This document shows, piece by piece, positions 20,533 through 29,496 of a DNA stretch of 64,000 nt (position 1 is the stretch's first letter; the number at the start of each line of letters is the position of its first letter). The position numbers were made by a program, and so were the translations under genes. The notes under the pieces were generated by a model. That model saw only the letters and a program-made list of their open reading frames with translations. It was not told the DNA's origin and did not search any database. This stretch comes from Streptomyces sp. NBC_00568 (GTDB taxonomy: Bacteria; Actinomycetota; Actinomycetes; Streptomycetales; Streptomycetaceae), in the NCBI RefSeq assembly GCF_026341855.1, contig NZ_JAPENW010000001.1:1550001-1614000 (forward strand), given 5' to 3'.

Positions 20533-21822
20533 TTACTCTCCTTCAACCCGCATGATGCTGGCGACACCCCGCACGGTGTCGAGGCTGCGCAGCGCCTCGA
20601 CGGTCCCGTCCAGGGACGCGTCGGACGCACGATGAGTGACGACGACGAGGGAGGCCTCGCCGTCCTTGCCCGACTGCCGCACGGTGTCGATGGACACCCC
20701 GTGCTCGGCGAAGACGGTGGCGACCTGAGCGAGAACGCCCGGTTTGTCGGCCACGTCGAGGCTGATGTGGTACCGCGTGACGACGTCGCCCATGGGCGAG
20801 ACGGGCAGCTGGGTGTACGCGGAGTCGCCGGGCCCGGTGGCACCGCCGAGCCGGTTGCGGCAGACGGCCACCAGGTCGCCGAGGACGGCGGAGGCGGTCG
20901 GGGCGCCGCCCGCGCCCGGCCCGTAGAACATCAGCTGACCGGCGGCGTCCGACTCGACGAACACGGCGTTGTACGCGCCGCGCACGGAGGCCAGCGGATG
21001 GGTCAGCGGAATCATCGCGGGATGCACGCGCGCCGTCACCGATCCCCCGTCGGCGGCCCGCTCACAGAGGGCGAGCAGCTTGATGGTGCAGCCCATCTCC
21101 TTCGCCGAGGCGAAGTCGGCGGCGGTGACCTCGGTCATGCCCTCGCGGTAGACGTCGTCGAGGCGCACCCGCGTGTGGAAGGCGATCCCGGCGAGGATGG
21201 CGGCCTTGGCGGCGGCGTCGAAGCCCTCGACATCGGCGGTCGGGTCGGCCTCGGCGTACCCGAGCGCGGTGGCCTCGTCGAGGGCTTCCTGGTAACCCGC
21301 CCCCGTGGAGTCCATCTTGTCGAGGATGAAGTTGGTGGTGCCGTTGACGATGCCCATCACCCGGTTGATCTTGTCGCCGGCGAGGGACTCGCGCAGCGGC
21401 CGGATCAGCGGGATGGCGCCGGCGACGGCGGCCTCGTAATAGAGGTCCCTGCCGTGCTGCTGCGCCGCCGCGTGCAGGGCGGCACCGTCCTGGGCGAGCA
21501 GCGCCTTGTTCGCGGAGACGACGGAGGCGCCGTGCTCGAACGCGGTGGTGATCAGCGTGCGGGCGGGCTCGATGCCGCCGATGACCTCGACGACGACGTC
21601 GATGTCCCCGCGCTTGACGAGGGCGGTGGCGTCGGTGGTGACGAGATCGGGGTCGATGCCCTCGCGCACCCGGGAGGGCCGGCGGACGGCCACGCCCGCC
21701 AGCTCGACGGGGGCTCCGATCCTGGCCGCGAGGTCGTCGGCGTGCGTCGTCATGATGCGCGCCACCTCTGAGCCGACAACCCCGCAGCCCAGCAGCGCCA
21801 CCTTCAGCGGACGCGTACGCAT
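20533..21822 (-). CDS. hom: homoserine dehydrogenase
   Basis: This 429-aa NAD(P)-dependent enzyme reduces aspartate semialdehyde to homoserine. The Rossmann motif is GCGVVGSEVARI (12-23), and the family signature is in GIVNGTTNFIL. A C-terminal ACT domain (from about 348, YHISLDVADKPGVLAQVA) fits feedback control by threonine. Two adjacent ATGs exist (21825 and 21822); I chose the one seven bases after GAGG. A 34-bp piece of this gene recurs in inverted orientation upstream at 22,059-22,092. Confidence 0.96.
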   Translation of the reverse strand: MRTRPLKVALLGCGVVGSEVARIMTTHADDLAARIGAPVELAGVAVRRPSRVREGIDPDLVTTDATALVKRGDIDVVVEVIGGIEPARTLITTAFEHGASVVSANKALLAQDGAALHAAAQQHGRDLYYEAAVAGAIPLIRPLRESLAGDKINRVMGIVNGTTNFILDKMDSTGAGYQEALDEATALGYAEADPTADVEGFDAAAKAAILAGIAFHTRVRLDDVYREGMTEVTAADFASAKEMGCTIKLLALCERAADGGSVTARVHPAMIPLTHPLASVRGAYNAVFVESDAAGQLMFYGPGAGGAPTASAVLGDLVAVCRNRLGGATGPGDSAYTQLPVSPMGDVVTRYHISLDVADKPGVLAQVATVFAEHGVSIDTVRQSGKDGEASLVVVTHRASDASLDGTVEALRSLDTVRGVASIMRVEGE

Positions 21823-21980
21823 CATCCGACCTCGTTTCCTCATACCGTCTTCGGTTGGACCAGTCTCACTCACCGGACGGGAGTTTCTACCCTTCGTCCG
21901 GATCGTGAGACGTCTATTTCATTTTTCTGCTAGGTGACGACAGGAGATCTTCCACCCGATTGACCCGGGTACCTCCGATC

Positions 21981-22056
21981 ACCCGCCGTCACCAGCGGGC
22001 ACCCGCCGTCACCACCGGGCGCCGTCACCACCGGGCACCCGCCGTCACCAGCGGGG
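21981..22056. repeat. 20-bp tandem repeats between lysA and hom
   Basis: Units ACCCGCCGTCACCAGCGGGC / ACCCGCCGTCACCACCGGGC at 21981-22000 and 22001-22020 are followed by a 16-bp shortened unit and a fourth unit at 22037-22056. They sit in the 324-bp hom upstream gap, next to the inverted hom fragment, and may be expanded from it. Confidence 0.85.
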
Positions 22057-22058
22057 CT

Positions 22059-22092
22059 CATCGACGTCGTCGTCGAGGTCATCGGCGGCATC
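22059..22092. repeat. inverted 34-bp duplicate of a hom coding segment
   Basis: These 34 bases match positions 21571-21604 inside hom (encoding the region around DIDVVVEVIGG) exactly, but in the opposite orientation. A transcript from lysA through hom would carry both arms, able to pair over 34 bp about 450 nt apart. Confidence 0.85.
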
Positions 22093-22146
22093 ACACCCGA
22101 GACACCCGCCGCCACACCCCTCACCCCTCACCCGCACCCCTCACTC

Positions 22147-23538
22147 TCACCCCACGTCGAGACGCAGAAGGTCCTCCTCCGTCTCGCGGCGGACGATCAC
22201 CCGCGCCGCACCGTCCTTCACCGCGACGACCGGCGGGCGCAGCGCGTGGTTGTAGTTGCTCGCCATGGACCGGCAGTACGCACCGGTCGCCGGGACGGCG
22301 ATGAGGTCGCCCGGGGCCAGATCGGCGGGCAGGAAGGCGTCCTTCACGACGATGTCACCGCTCTCGCAGTGCTTGCCGACGACGCGCACCAGCATCGGCT
22401 CGGCGTCCGAGGTCCGCGAGACGAGGGCGACGCTGTACTCGGCGTCGTACAGCGCGGTGCGAATGTTGTCGGACATGCCGCCGTCCACCGAGACGTACGT
22501 CCGCAGACCGTCGAGCGGCTTGATGGTGCCGACCTCGTACAGCGTGAACGCGGTCGGGCCGACGATGGCGCGCCCCGGCTCCACGGAGATCCGCGGCGTA
22601 CGCAGCTTCGCGGCCTCGCACTCGCGCGTCACGATCTCGCTCAGCGCCTTGGCGATCTCGTGCGGCTCGCGGGGGTCGTCGTCGCTGGTGTACGCGATAC
22701 CGAGGCCACCGCCGAGGTCGATCTCGGGCAGCTCGACGCCGTGCTCGTCCCGCACCGCGGCCAGCAGCGCGACGACCCGTCGGGCGGCGACCTCGAACCC
22801 GGCCATGTCGAAGATCTGCGACCCGATGTGCGAGTGGATCCCCACGACTTCGAGCGCGTCGAGCGCGAGCGCCCGCCGTACGGCCTCGGCGGCCTGCCCG
22901 TCGGCGAGCGCGATCCCGAACTTCTGGTCCTCGTGCGCCGTGGCGATGAACTCGTGGGTGTGCGCCTCCACGCCCACCGTCACCCGGATCTGCACCCGCT
23001 GCCGCTTGCCGAGGGACTGCGCGATGTGGGCCACCCGCACGATCTCCTGGAAGGAGTCGAGCACGATCCGCCCGACACCGGTCTCGATGGCCGTACGGAT
23101 CTCGTTCTCGGACTTGTTGTTGCCGTGGAAGGCGATGCGGTCGGCGGGCATCCCGGCGGAGAGGGCGGTCGCCAGCTCACCCCCGGAACACACGTCCAGG
23201 TTGAGCCCCTCCTCGTGCAGCCACCGCACGACGGCGCGCGACAGGAAGGCCTTGCCCGCGTAGAAGACGTCGGCGTCGTGCCCGAACGCGGTGCGCCAGG
23301 CCCGCGCCCGCTCCCGGAAGTCGGTCTCGTCGACGAAGTACGCCGGCGTGCCGAACTCCTCGGCGAGCGCGGTGACTTCGAGCCCTCCGACGCTCACGAC
23401 ACCGTCGTCCGTACGGCTGACGGTGTGCGCCCACACCTTCGGGTCGAGGGCGTTGAGGTCGGCGGGCGGCGCGCTGTAGTGGCCCTCGGTGAGGACATCG
23501 GCGTGACGGGGCCCGGCGGGGTGTGCGGAACGGCTCAT
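22147..23538 (-). CDS. lysA: diaminopimelate decarboxylase
   Basis: This 463-aa fold-III PLP enzyme decarboxylates meso-DAP to lysine, the last lysine step. The PLP lysine is Lys96 in [10 protein letters not shown]. The glycine loop is [12 protein letters not shown], and the active-site Cys is in [10 protein letters not shown]. The ATG at 23538 gives [15 protein letters not shown]; the open frame beyond it is a proline-rich shadow of nrtL. It sits 34 bp downstream of nrtL and upstream of hom. Confidence 0.96.
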   Translation of the reverse strand: MSRSAHPAGPRHADVLTEGHYSAPPADLNALDPKVWAHTVSRTDDGVVSVGGLEVTALAEEFGTPAYFVDETDFRERARAWRTAFGHDADVFYAGKAFLSRAVVRWLHEEGLNLDVCSGGELATALSAGMPADRIAFHGNNKSENEIRTAIETGVGRIVLDSFQEIVRVAHIAQSLGKRQRVQIRVTVGVEAHTHEFIATAHEDQKFGIALADGQAAEAVRRALALDALEVVGIHSHIGSQIFDMAGFEVAARRVVALLAAVRDEHGVELPEIDLGGGLGIAYTSDDDPREPHEIAKALSEIVTRECEAAKLRTPRISVEPGRAIVGPTAFTLYEVGTIKPLDGLRTYVSVDGGMSDNIRTALYDAEYSVALVSRTSDAEPMLVRVVGKHCESGDIVVKDAFLPADLAPGDLIAVPATGAYCRSMASNYNHALRPPVVAVKDGAARVIVRRETEEDLLRLDVG

Positions 23539-23572
23539 GTCTGTAGGGCTTTCTGCTGTGTCATCTGCTGAG

Positions 23573-24775
23573 TCAGAGATGTTCGGGTGCGCTGATGCCG
23601 AGCAGGGACAGACCGCCGGCCAGCACCGTCCCGGCGGCTTCGGCGAGCGCGAGCCGGGCGCGGTGGGCGGCCGAGGGTTTCTCGTCACCGAACGGCAGCA
23701 CGACGTGCTGGAAACCGAGAAGAGCGTCCGCGGTGACGACAAGATGCCGCGCCACCCGATCAGGCCCCCGATCCCGCGCGGCGACCCGCAGGACATGCGG
23801 ATACTCGGCGAGAGCGACGAGGAGCTCGGCTTCGTGGGGAGGGGTGGGGGTTCCGGGGGTGGGGGTTCGGGAGGCAGGGGTTGCGGGGGTGAGGGTCCCG
23901 GAGGCGGAGGTCCCGGAGGCGGAGGTCCCGGAGGCGGAGGTCCCGGAGGCGGAGGTCCCGGAGGCGGAGGTCCCGGAGGAAGCGTCCGTACGGCGAGCGT
24001 CGGTGAGGGTGCCGGTGGGGGCGCCGGTGTCGACGACGGGACCGTCCGCGAGGCCGTCCACAGGGTGCGCCCCAAGCGGGGCCGGGGCACTGGTGAAGCC
24101 GAGGGTGGCGGCGTTACGGCTGAGGGCCCGGGTGCGGGCGTGGGCGTAGCGGACGCGGAAGAGAGGGTTGCTCTCTCGCTGGAGAAGGTGATCGGCGCTG
24201 ATCCGGGGCCGATCGTGGGGCGCCGGGTGAAGCAGTGCCCAGCGGGCGGCGTCGGGGCCGAGCGGGGCGGGGTTCTCCGGCGCGGGCACGGGCCGGAGGT
24301 TCACGGGCTCGGCGTGGCGGACCTCGGCGCGTCCACCCTGGGTGGCGACGATCCGTACGAGGGTGTCGGCGACGACCTCGGCCCGGGTGTCGTAGGGCAC
24401 GCGCAGCTCGACGACCTGCCCGGCGAGGGTGTCACCGTGCCCGTAACGCGTCCCCTGCCCCAGGACCTCTTCCACCAGGGCGGCGGACGCTCCACCCCCG
24501 AGGGTGATGTTGAGGAAACCCGGTCCGGTGACGGCCACGTCGGCGACGCCGGGGGCATCCGCGATGTGCGGCCGAAGGACGTCGGCGACTTCCCGGGCCG
24601 GTCGCCCGGCCGGACCGGCCAGCCGCAGCGCGATGTTCGTCGCGTAGTCCCCGCACCCGCCCGGCCCGGGCGGGGTGACCGCGACGCTCGCGGGCACGGA
24701 GACGGACAGTTCCCCCACGTCGACAGCACGACGCACCGCGCGCAGCACGGTACGGGAGAGCTCGACGGGAGTCAC
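23573..24775 (-). CDS. nrtL: ArgS-related anticodon-binding protein (NrtL-like)
   Basis: This 400-aa protein is related to arginyl-tRNA synthetase but lacks the catalytic HIGH/KMSKS domain. It has an N-terminal Arg-tRNA-synthetase Add1-like part ([20 protein letters not shown]) and a C-terminal DALR-type anticodon domain ([15 protein letters not shown] ... [37 protein letters not shown]). Between them (about 265-320) is a low-complexity Ser/Thr/Pro linker with a GTSAS pentapeptide repeat. The start is GTG at 24775. Function is unknown; position next to lysA is conserved in streptomycetes. Confidence 0.85.
   Translation of the reverse strand: MTPVELSRTVLRAVRRAVDVGELSVSVPASVAVTPPGPGGCGDYATNIALRLAGPAGRPAREVADVLRPHIADAPGVADVAVTGPGFLNITLGGGASAALVEEVLGQGTRYGHGDTLAGQVVELRVPYDTRAEVVADTLVRIVATQGGRAEVRHAEPVNLRPVPAPENPAPLGPDAARWALLHPAPHDRPRISADHLLQRESNPLFRVRYAHARTRALSRNAATLGFTSAPAPLGAHPVDGLADGPVVDTGAPTGTLTDARRTDASSGTSASGTSASGTSASGTSASGTSASGTLTPATPASRTPTPGTPTPPHEAELLVALAEYPHVLRVAARDRGPDRVARHLVVTADALLGFQHVVLPFGDEKPSAAHRARLALAEAAGTVLAGGLSLLGISAPEHL
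23896..23979. repeat. 15-bp in-frame tandem repeat inside nrtL
   Basis: Five identical copies of TCCCGGAGGCGGAGG occur at 23896-23970, with a partial sixth unit. They encode GTSAS on the minus strand. Perfect identity points to recent expansion or slippage, and the multiple of three keeps the frame. Confidence 0.95.
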
Positions 24776-24936
24776 GGGACAAGCCTAGGGGAGGAGGGGG
24801 GTGGGTAAGCGAGCCGGTTTGGCCGATGGTCCGGGATGTGGACGGGAGGGGCGGCGGGCGGGGCGGGGGCCAGGGGGCTTTTCGGGGTGGACTCCGGGGG
24901 GGGCCGACTCTGACGGGGTTGGGCTCACCGGGGGTT

Positions 24937-25170
24937 CCTAGGGCTGCCGTTTGGATCGGGCTGCAGGAGACGCACGGCGCCTTGTCGGCAGGGGGAGCGG
25001 GGCGAGCGGGGTCTGGTGCGTGCGGCTGCGAGGCGGAGGAGGGAATCGACGCTGGGGGTCCCCCGCTCGAGCGAGGCCGAGTGTGGGGGGAGTCGGTGAC
25101 CGTCGACAACGCGGCAGACGTGCGTGCCAAGCCCCGCGTCTGCGACCTGATCCAAACGACAGCCCCTAGG
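24937..25170. repeat. possible MITE-like unit bounded by imperfect inverted repeats
   Basis: The ends CCTAGGGCTGCCGTTTGGATC (24937-24957) and its near-complement (25149-25170) face each other. Weaker matching extends inward (GCAG..GACGC). The 234-bp span encodes nothing obvious and carries the palindromic repeat at 25,053-25,091. Confidence 0.5.
25053..25091. repeat. short interspersed palindromic repeat, copy 2
   Basis: A GGGGGTCCCCCGCTCGAGCG core is followed by AGGCCGAGTGTGGGGGG. It has the same design as the copy at 11,916-11,959. Confidence 0.65.
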
Positions 25171-25805
25171 TCGGTTGAGGGCCGGACTCCGAGGCTCGGT
25201 TCTGGGACCGGACTCTGGGGCTGAGTTCCCAGGCCGGGCGCTGCCCCGGAACGCCAGCCGCGCCTATGACCGACCTCGGCGATAGAGGGGACGGGCGGCG
25301 CAATCACCGTGATCGGCGGCCCGGCATAGACCGTGGGCCAGGCCGTAAGCCAGATCGTAGGCTTAGGGGAGCGTGCGCTGGACTCGCCGGCTGACTCCGC
25401 GAAGCCGGGTTCCGGGCGACGGGACGGGCGCTGGGCACTCGGGCCGGACGGACTCCGGAAGGTCGCGTTCCGAGACGAGGGCTGACGGGAACGCCGCCCA
25501 CGCCTGCTGGGGTCGCCCCTCGGTTCAAGAGGGAGCGGGCGCATCTCAGCGATCAGCCGGTCCGGCACAACTCGGCAGGTGGGGCGCCACGGTCCGAGGC
25601 CAGGCGCCCACGGTGAAACCCCCTCCAAGCCCGGGAGCACACCCTCGGCGACAAAGCGGCGACAAAGGAAAGGAAGGGGCGCGTCTCACCAATCAGCGGG
25701 TCCGGCCCAGCCCGACGACCGGGTTGCTCCACACGAGTCGGGCCAGCCGGATGCACCCGATCGGGGCGCCACGACGACGAGCCCGCAGAGTCGGACTCAA
25801 TGAAC

Positions 25806-26249
25806 TCAATGACCGGTGCGTCCCGCACCCTCGGTCTCCTCGACGGGACCGCCCACGACACCACCGCCCACCTCACGCCGCTCCATCAACTGCCTCACGA
25901 GCCGCACGAGTTCGGAGGGCTCGAAGGGCTTGGCGAGAAAGGCGTCGACACCGACGTCGAGCCCGCTCTCGACCTCGTACTGAGTACAGGCGCTGACGAT
26001 GGCGATGGGAAGACTCCGCGTCCGGGGATCAGCACGCAGCCGAGCGGCGGTTCGCAGTCCGTCGAGCCGGGGCATCACGACGTCGAGTGTGACGACATCG
26101 GGCCGAACCTGATGGACGACGTCCAGACACTCGGCACCGTCAGCCGCGGTCACGACCTCGAGACCCTCCAGCTCGAGATTGACCCTGATCAGCTGCCGGA
26201 TGACCTTGTTGTCGTCCACAACAAGCACTCGGCCGGACGCGCCTGGCAC
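25806..26249 (-). CDS. single-domain response regulator
   Basis: This protein of about 147 aa consists of one receiver domain with no output domain. The acidic pair is in LVVDDNK, the phospho-acceptor Asp is about residue 56 (VVTLDVVMPRLDG), and the conserved lysine is in FLAKPFEPSE. The GTG at 26249 is preferred, because homology starts near VPGASGRVLVVDDN; a longer frame to 26303 is basic and unlike the family. The C-tail is short, Gly/Glu-rich and probably disordered. No histidine kinase is adjacent. Confidence 0.8.
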   Translation of the reverse strand: MPGASGRVLVVDDNKVIRQLIRVNLELEGLEVVTAADGAECLDVVHQVRPDVVTLDVVMPRLDGLRTAARLRADPRTRSLPIAIVSACTQYEVESGLDVGVDAFLAKPFEPSELVRLVRQLMERREVGGGVVGGPVEETEGAGRTGH

Positions 26250-26461
26250 AACTCGAGAGTAGGTGCGCGCCCACCGCCGCGTCCGGGTTTTCCCCACTTC
26301 CACCCCGTGCGGACCCCGTCACCCACCGCAGCCACAGCCCCACTCCCCCGAGCACTCCCCCACTCCCCACAACGCCACCCGCCGCGACCAAAACACGTGG
26401 CGATCACCCCGGAAAGAGCTGGTAGGGTTCTACCCGTCGCCGCACACAAAGCGCCCGACAC

Positions 26462-26533
26462 GCCCCCGTAGCTCAGGGGATAGAGCAACGGCCTCCGGAG
26501 CCGTGTGCGCAGGTTCGAATCCTGCCGGGGGCA
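26462..26533 (+). tRNA. tRNA-Arg (anticodon CCG)
   Basis: This 72-nt cloverleaf has acceptor GCCCCCG/CGGGGGC, D-arm GCTC...GAGC, anticodon stem ACGGC/GCCGT with loop CTCCGGA (CCG, reading CGG), and T-arm GCAGG-TTCGAAT-CCTGC. No CCA is encoded. Its 3' half is the attachment core for the integrated element. Confidence 0.97.
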
Positions 26534-26535
26534 CT
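26493..26535 (+). repeat. left attachment site (attL core) in tRNA-Arg
   Basis: This 43-bp segment, from the anticodon loop to two bases past the tRNA end, is repeated identically at 45,752-45,794. Flanking bases on both sides differ, which defines the core exactly. Integration leaves the tRNA gene intact. Confidence 0.95.
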
Positions 26536-26589
26536 CGCCACACAGCCAGCCTGAATCAAGCGCTGAGCTGGGCGGATGCCCAGACGAGA

Positions 26590-26620
26590 GAGCGGGAGTC
26601 AGTCTCACTGGCTCCCGCTC
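26590..26620 (+). terminator. terminator after tRNA-Arg
   Basis: The stem GAGCGGGAGTCAG / CTGGCTCCCGCTC (one G-U pair) has loop TCTCA and is followed by TTTCTC. The same design with the same loop occurs at 45,848-45,878, just after the right attachment site. Confidence 0.8.
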
Positions 26621-26640
26621 TTTCTCGTTCTCTCTCACTG

Positions 26641-26662
26641 TTCGCGCACTATCTGCGATACA
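26641..26662. repeat. candidate integrase arm-type site 1
   Basis: It carries TTCGC-GCACTATCTGCGATAC. Near-identical copies are at 27,404-27,424 and 45,657-45,678, at both ends of the element, with a diverged one near 45,890-45,920. That layout is typical of integrase or excisionase arm sites. Confidence 0.6.
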
Positions 26663-26736
26663 CGCGACACACCTCCGACACGCGAGAGTGTCGGGCAGGG
26701 ACGACGGAAGACCCACTGCTCAGATAAGGCGCGACC

Positions 26737-27369
26737 ATGGACCAGACCTGGGCAGTAGCGCTGGGAGCCATAATCAGCATTGTCAGCGCGGCGCTGGGCG
26801 CCGTGGGAGGCTACGCCGGCGGCAAGGCGCAGGCTCGCGGCACAGTCGAGGGCGTGGAGCTACAACTCGCAGGGCAACGGGCAGACGCTCTGTGGCAGAT
26901 GGAAGTCGACGCCTGCACTCTCTACATCGACCGGTGCAATCAGGCACTCTTCAAGATCGGTCAAGTGGTCTCCATCGGTCAACTTGAAGCCAGCCAAGCG
27001 GAAACACTCGCGGTCTATGGCATCGAATCGCGCGATGAAATCATCAGAAGCCTGAGAGGCCTTCAGGACGAGTGCATGTTGCAGGAGGTCGCCCTTGGCC
27101 TCCGCCTGCCCTCAGCTCTCGCCGAAGGTGCCAAGGGGGTCAGAGAATCTTTGACCTCAACCACAGACGCCCTGTACCGCTGGTGTGCGGCCCGCGCAGG
27201 CCGCACACCAGATGAGGCGGAGCGATGGCAAGACCTCATCGATCGGACGACAGCTTTTCGGCGAGGCGTCGGCCGGTTCACGAGTGATGCACAGGCGCGG
27301 TTTACCGCGCCGCATCCCGCCAGGTCAGGAGGTCCCCAGCGACGTTCCTTGACTTGGACTCGCAGGTAA
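26737..27369 (+). CDS. hypothetical membrane-anchored protein at the element's left end
   Basis: This 210-aa protein has one N-terminal membrane helix with glycine-zipper character (about 5-30, GAIISIVSAALGAVGGYAGG) and a mostly helical soluble part. I do not recognise a family. The start has AAGG eight bases upstream. It is transcribed toward the integrase gene, opposite to the element's main operon. It lies between two arm-like repeats, a place where AICEs often carry cargo. Confidence 0.65.
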   Translation: MDQTWAVALGAIISIVSAALGAVGGYAGGKAQARGTVEGVELQLAGQRADALWQMEVDACTLYIDRCNQALFKIGQVVSIGQLEASQAETLAVYGIESRDEIIRSLRGLQDECMLQEVALGLRLPSALAEGAKGVRESLTSTTDALYRWCAARAGRTPDEAERWQDLIDRTTAFRRGVGRFTSDAQARFTAPHPARSGGPQRRSLTWTRR

Positions 27370-27403
27370 GCAGCGAGTCCCGCTCCCTCATTGTCGCTCA
27401 CTG

Positions 27404-27424
27404 TTCGCACCTATCTGCGATACC
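27404..27424. repeat. candidate integrase arm-type site 2
   Basis: The sequence is TTCGCACCTATCTGCGATACC. The preceding bases (GTCCCGCTC ... GCTCACTG) also resemble those before site 1, so a segment of about 50 bp seems duplicated around the 26,737-27,369 gene. Confidence 0.6.
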
Positions 27425-27448
27425 GGGCCACACCCCCGACACGCAAGA

Positions 27449-28024
27449 TCAAGTTCCTGGCACATTGATCACGCCGGGAAACCACGAGATCCCCAAGTGC
27501 ACTGCCGTGAGCTTGCTGGCTTGTACGAACTCCCGGGCCCCGGCTGCGGTCACCACGTTCGGCTCACGTAATGCGTTCTCGCGCAATACGCGCAGCCGGG
27601 CCAGCGACTCCAGCACGGGTACCGTCACACCTTCGGTTCTACCTGCGGCGGCCGCATAGTAGTAAGCAGCCTCCACAAGCGACCCAGCGGCGACGATGGA
27701 TTCCAGGGGACGTTCCTCCGCCAGAACGCTGGCGAAGTCGAAAGCATCCCCTCTCCCTTGGTGCGCCACGCGCCGGGCTGCTGGCTCTGTCTCCTCGTTG
27801 ATCTGCTCGTGTGCCCGCTGCGCTGTAGCCACGAACTCCACTGCCCCCATAGGGGTCTCAACCCGCGATATGCCAGGCAGCCGATCACGTATCAGCCAGA
27901 TACCTATGGCGGCAACCGCAGGCCAGAGAAGAACCTTGACGTAAGCAAGCACCATCTCAGCGACAGTCACACCGCACATTGTGAGCCATCGACTACCCAG
28001 CGCGCATACGAAGTTGCTTGCCAC
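27449..28024 (-). CDS. hypothetical protein with one membrane helix, next to integrase
   Basis: This protein of up to 191 aa starts eight bases after the integrase stop. It has one membrane helix (about 27-46, YVKVLLWPAVAAIGIWLIR), then a helical region rich in Ala and Glu. I do not recognise the family. An internal start at MCGVTVAEM would give a cleaner N-terminus, so the first 15 residues are doubtful. It is the last gene of the long minus-strand operon. Confidence 0.65.
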   Translation of the reverse strand: MASNFVCALGSRWLTMCGVTVAEMVLAYVKVLLWPAVAAIGIWLIRDRLPGISRVETPMGAVEFVATAQRAHEQINEETEPAARRVAHQGRGDAFDFASVLAEERPLESIVAAGSLVEAAYYYAAAAGRTEGVTVPVLESLARLRVLRENALREPNVVTAAGAREFVQASKLTAVHLGISWFPGVINVPGT

Positions 28025-28032
28025 CTTTGGCC

Positions 28033-29496
28033 TCAGGCCACGTCACCCTCGTCCTCTAGGGCCTTTGCGATCTTCGCGTTGGCGGCTTCTTCGTGTCCGT
28101 CGATGCAGCCGTGGTAGCGGCGGTGAATCACCTCCGGGGAGTTGCCGACCCGCCGGGCTACCTCAGCGATCGGAACCCCGGCATTCAGCCACCGCGTGAT
28201 GCATGCGTGCCGCAGGTCGTACGGGCGCCCGGCGAGCGGCGATTCGACGCGGTCCGGCGGGAGGGCGAACCGTCGCGCCTCCTCCCACACACGCCAGTAC
28301 GTGGATGAGCCGACGACTCCCCCGCGCTCGTTCCCGAACACGCGCCCTTCCTTGGCGGTCCCGAACACCTTCAGGTGGGCCCGAATGATGGTGACCAGGA
28401 CGGGCGGGATGGGCACCGGGCGGTCAGTATCGGACTCGCGGGCCTTCAGGCCCCGGCGGTCGTGCCGCTCCCCGGAGTCGGTCCACTGCTTACCCGAGAC
28501 GGGACGCGTCTCCCGCAGCGTCAGCGTGCCCCAACCTGCCTCTGGCAGGTGGCAGTCAGAGATCCTCAGCCCGACTGCCTCAGCGGGCCTGAGCCCCGCG
28601 TAGTAAAGGACCCCGTAGAACGCCACTAGGCGCCGCCCGCGGCTGCGGTCCCACGAGCCGACGTAGGAGACGGCAGCGAGCAACTGGCGCCCCTGTACGG
28701 CATTCACGAGCACGCGGCGGTCCACCACCCCACCGGAGCCCACGCGCTTCCCGCGGGCTCGTTGGAGCGGGTTCTCGGGGAGTTCCTTGGCCGCGACGGC
28801 TTGTTCGAGGGCCGTGTTCAGGACGCGCCGCCGCCGTCTGTGCGTCTCCCCCGCCGCCGGGGTGCCGTCCAGTCGATAGCTGAGTCGATAGGCCACGTCC
28901 TCGAGCACCTCAAGGTCGACCAGGTCGACGACCGGCCTGTCCTCCGTCGTGAGCCACTTGTACGCGGCTTTCAGCTCGGCCGGCGGATCCTCCCCCGCGT
29001 TCGCGGGGACGATCCCCCACCGGAAGGCCAACCGCAGGTACTTGTCGTCAGGAGCGTCGTCCCCGCGCTTCACCATGGCCAGCGCCACGGCCGCGAGCCC
29101 GTCCGCCATGCCTTCACGCGTCTTCGCGGCGCTCATGCGCCACCGCCCGGCGACGTACTTCCGGCAGAACTCGAACCACCGTAACGATGGCTCGGCCTCA
29201 ACCGCCGATGCCGCCGCTTCAGCCGCGGCGCGGACTTCGGACTCAGGCTGTCCGCTCGCGATCTCGAACGCTTCACCCCGCCGCATGGCCTGCCGGAGCT
29301 CCGAGCGTCGACTCTCGGCGAGTGCCGACGTGGCGAACGTCGCGCTCCTCACCTTCCCACCCACGACCCAGCGGAGTTGGTACGGGCGTGCCTTGCGGTC
29401 GACCTTCGTGACCTTCCACAGCCGGACGTCGAGGGAGTACCCCGACCGGGCCGCCCCGTGGGGGCGGAGAGCCGGGGTGTCTTCGGTCATGCTCAC
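28033..29496 (-). CDS. int: site-specific tyrosine integrase (AICE 1)
   Basis: This recombinase of about 487 aa should integrate and excise the element at tRNA-Arg. The N-terminal DNA-binding part begins near LWKVTKVDRKARPYQLRW. The catalytic domain shows the first Arg in YYAGLRPAEAVGL, H-x-x-R in YDLRHACITRWLN, and the nucleophile Tyr in IHRRYHGCIDG. The GTG at 29496 overlaps the excisionase stop (GTGA); an ATG two codons later is an alternative. It closely resembles the second integrase at 46,814. Confidence 0.93.
   Translation of the reverse strand: MSMTEDTPALRPHGAARSGYSLDVRLWKVTKVDRKARPYQLRWVVGGKVRSATFATSALAESRRSELRQAMRRGEAFEIASGQPESEVRAAAEAAASAVEAEPSLRWFEFCRKYVAGRWRMSAAKTREGMADGLAAVALAMVKRGDDAPDDKYLRLAFRWGIVPANAGEDPPAELKAAYKWLTTEDRPVVDLVDLEVLEDVAYRLSYRLDGTPAAGETHRRRRRVLNTALEQAVAAKELPENPLQRARGKRVGSGGVVDRRVLVNAVQGRQLLAAVSYVGSWDRSRGRRLVAFYGVLYYAGLRPAEAVGLRISDCHLPEAGWGTLTLRETRPVSGKQWTDSGERHDRRGLKARESDTDRPVPIPPVLVTIIRAHLKVFGTAKEGRVFGNERGGVVGSSTYWRVWEEARRFALPPDRVESPLAGRPYDLRHACITRWLNAGVPIAEVARRVGNSPEVIHRRYHGCIDGHEEAANAKIAKALEDEGDVA

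Larger units (their letters stand above)
24776..26248. other. about 1-kb gene-poor stretch upstream of nrtL (to 25,805), then the response regulator
   Basis: From 24,776 to 25,805 I see no reading frame with convincing codon use or homology. The stretch contains a possible MITE-like unit (24,937-25,170), a palindromic repeat copy (25,053-25,091) and two related GGGCGC(A/G)TCTCA segments (about 25,532-25,566 and 25,678-25,712). The proteins readable here are Arg/Pro/Gly-rich and frame-ambiguous, as expected of non-coding high-GC DNA. Confidence 0.6.

Noticed and set aside
23539..24090. N-terminal extension of lysA with PPPPGP repeats
   Set aside because: It overlaps nrtL in another frame. The repeats are the off-frame reading of the 15-bp nrtL units, and LysA homology starts after 23,538.
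24432..25640. Possible genes in the 24.8-25.8 kb stretch
   Set aside because: Frames are open in several phases with Arg/Pro/Ser-rich, motif-free products and no credible ribosome-binding sites.
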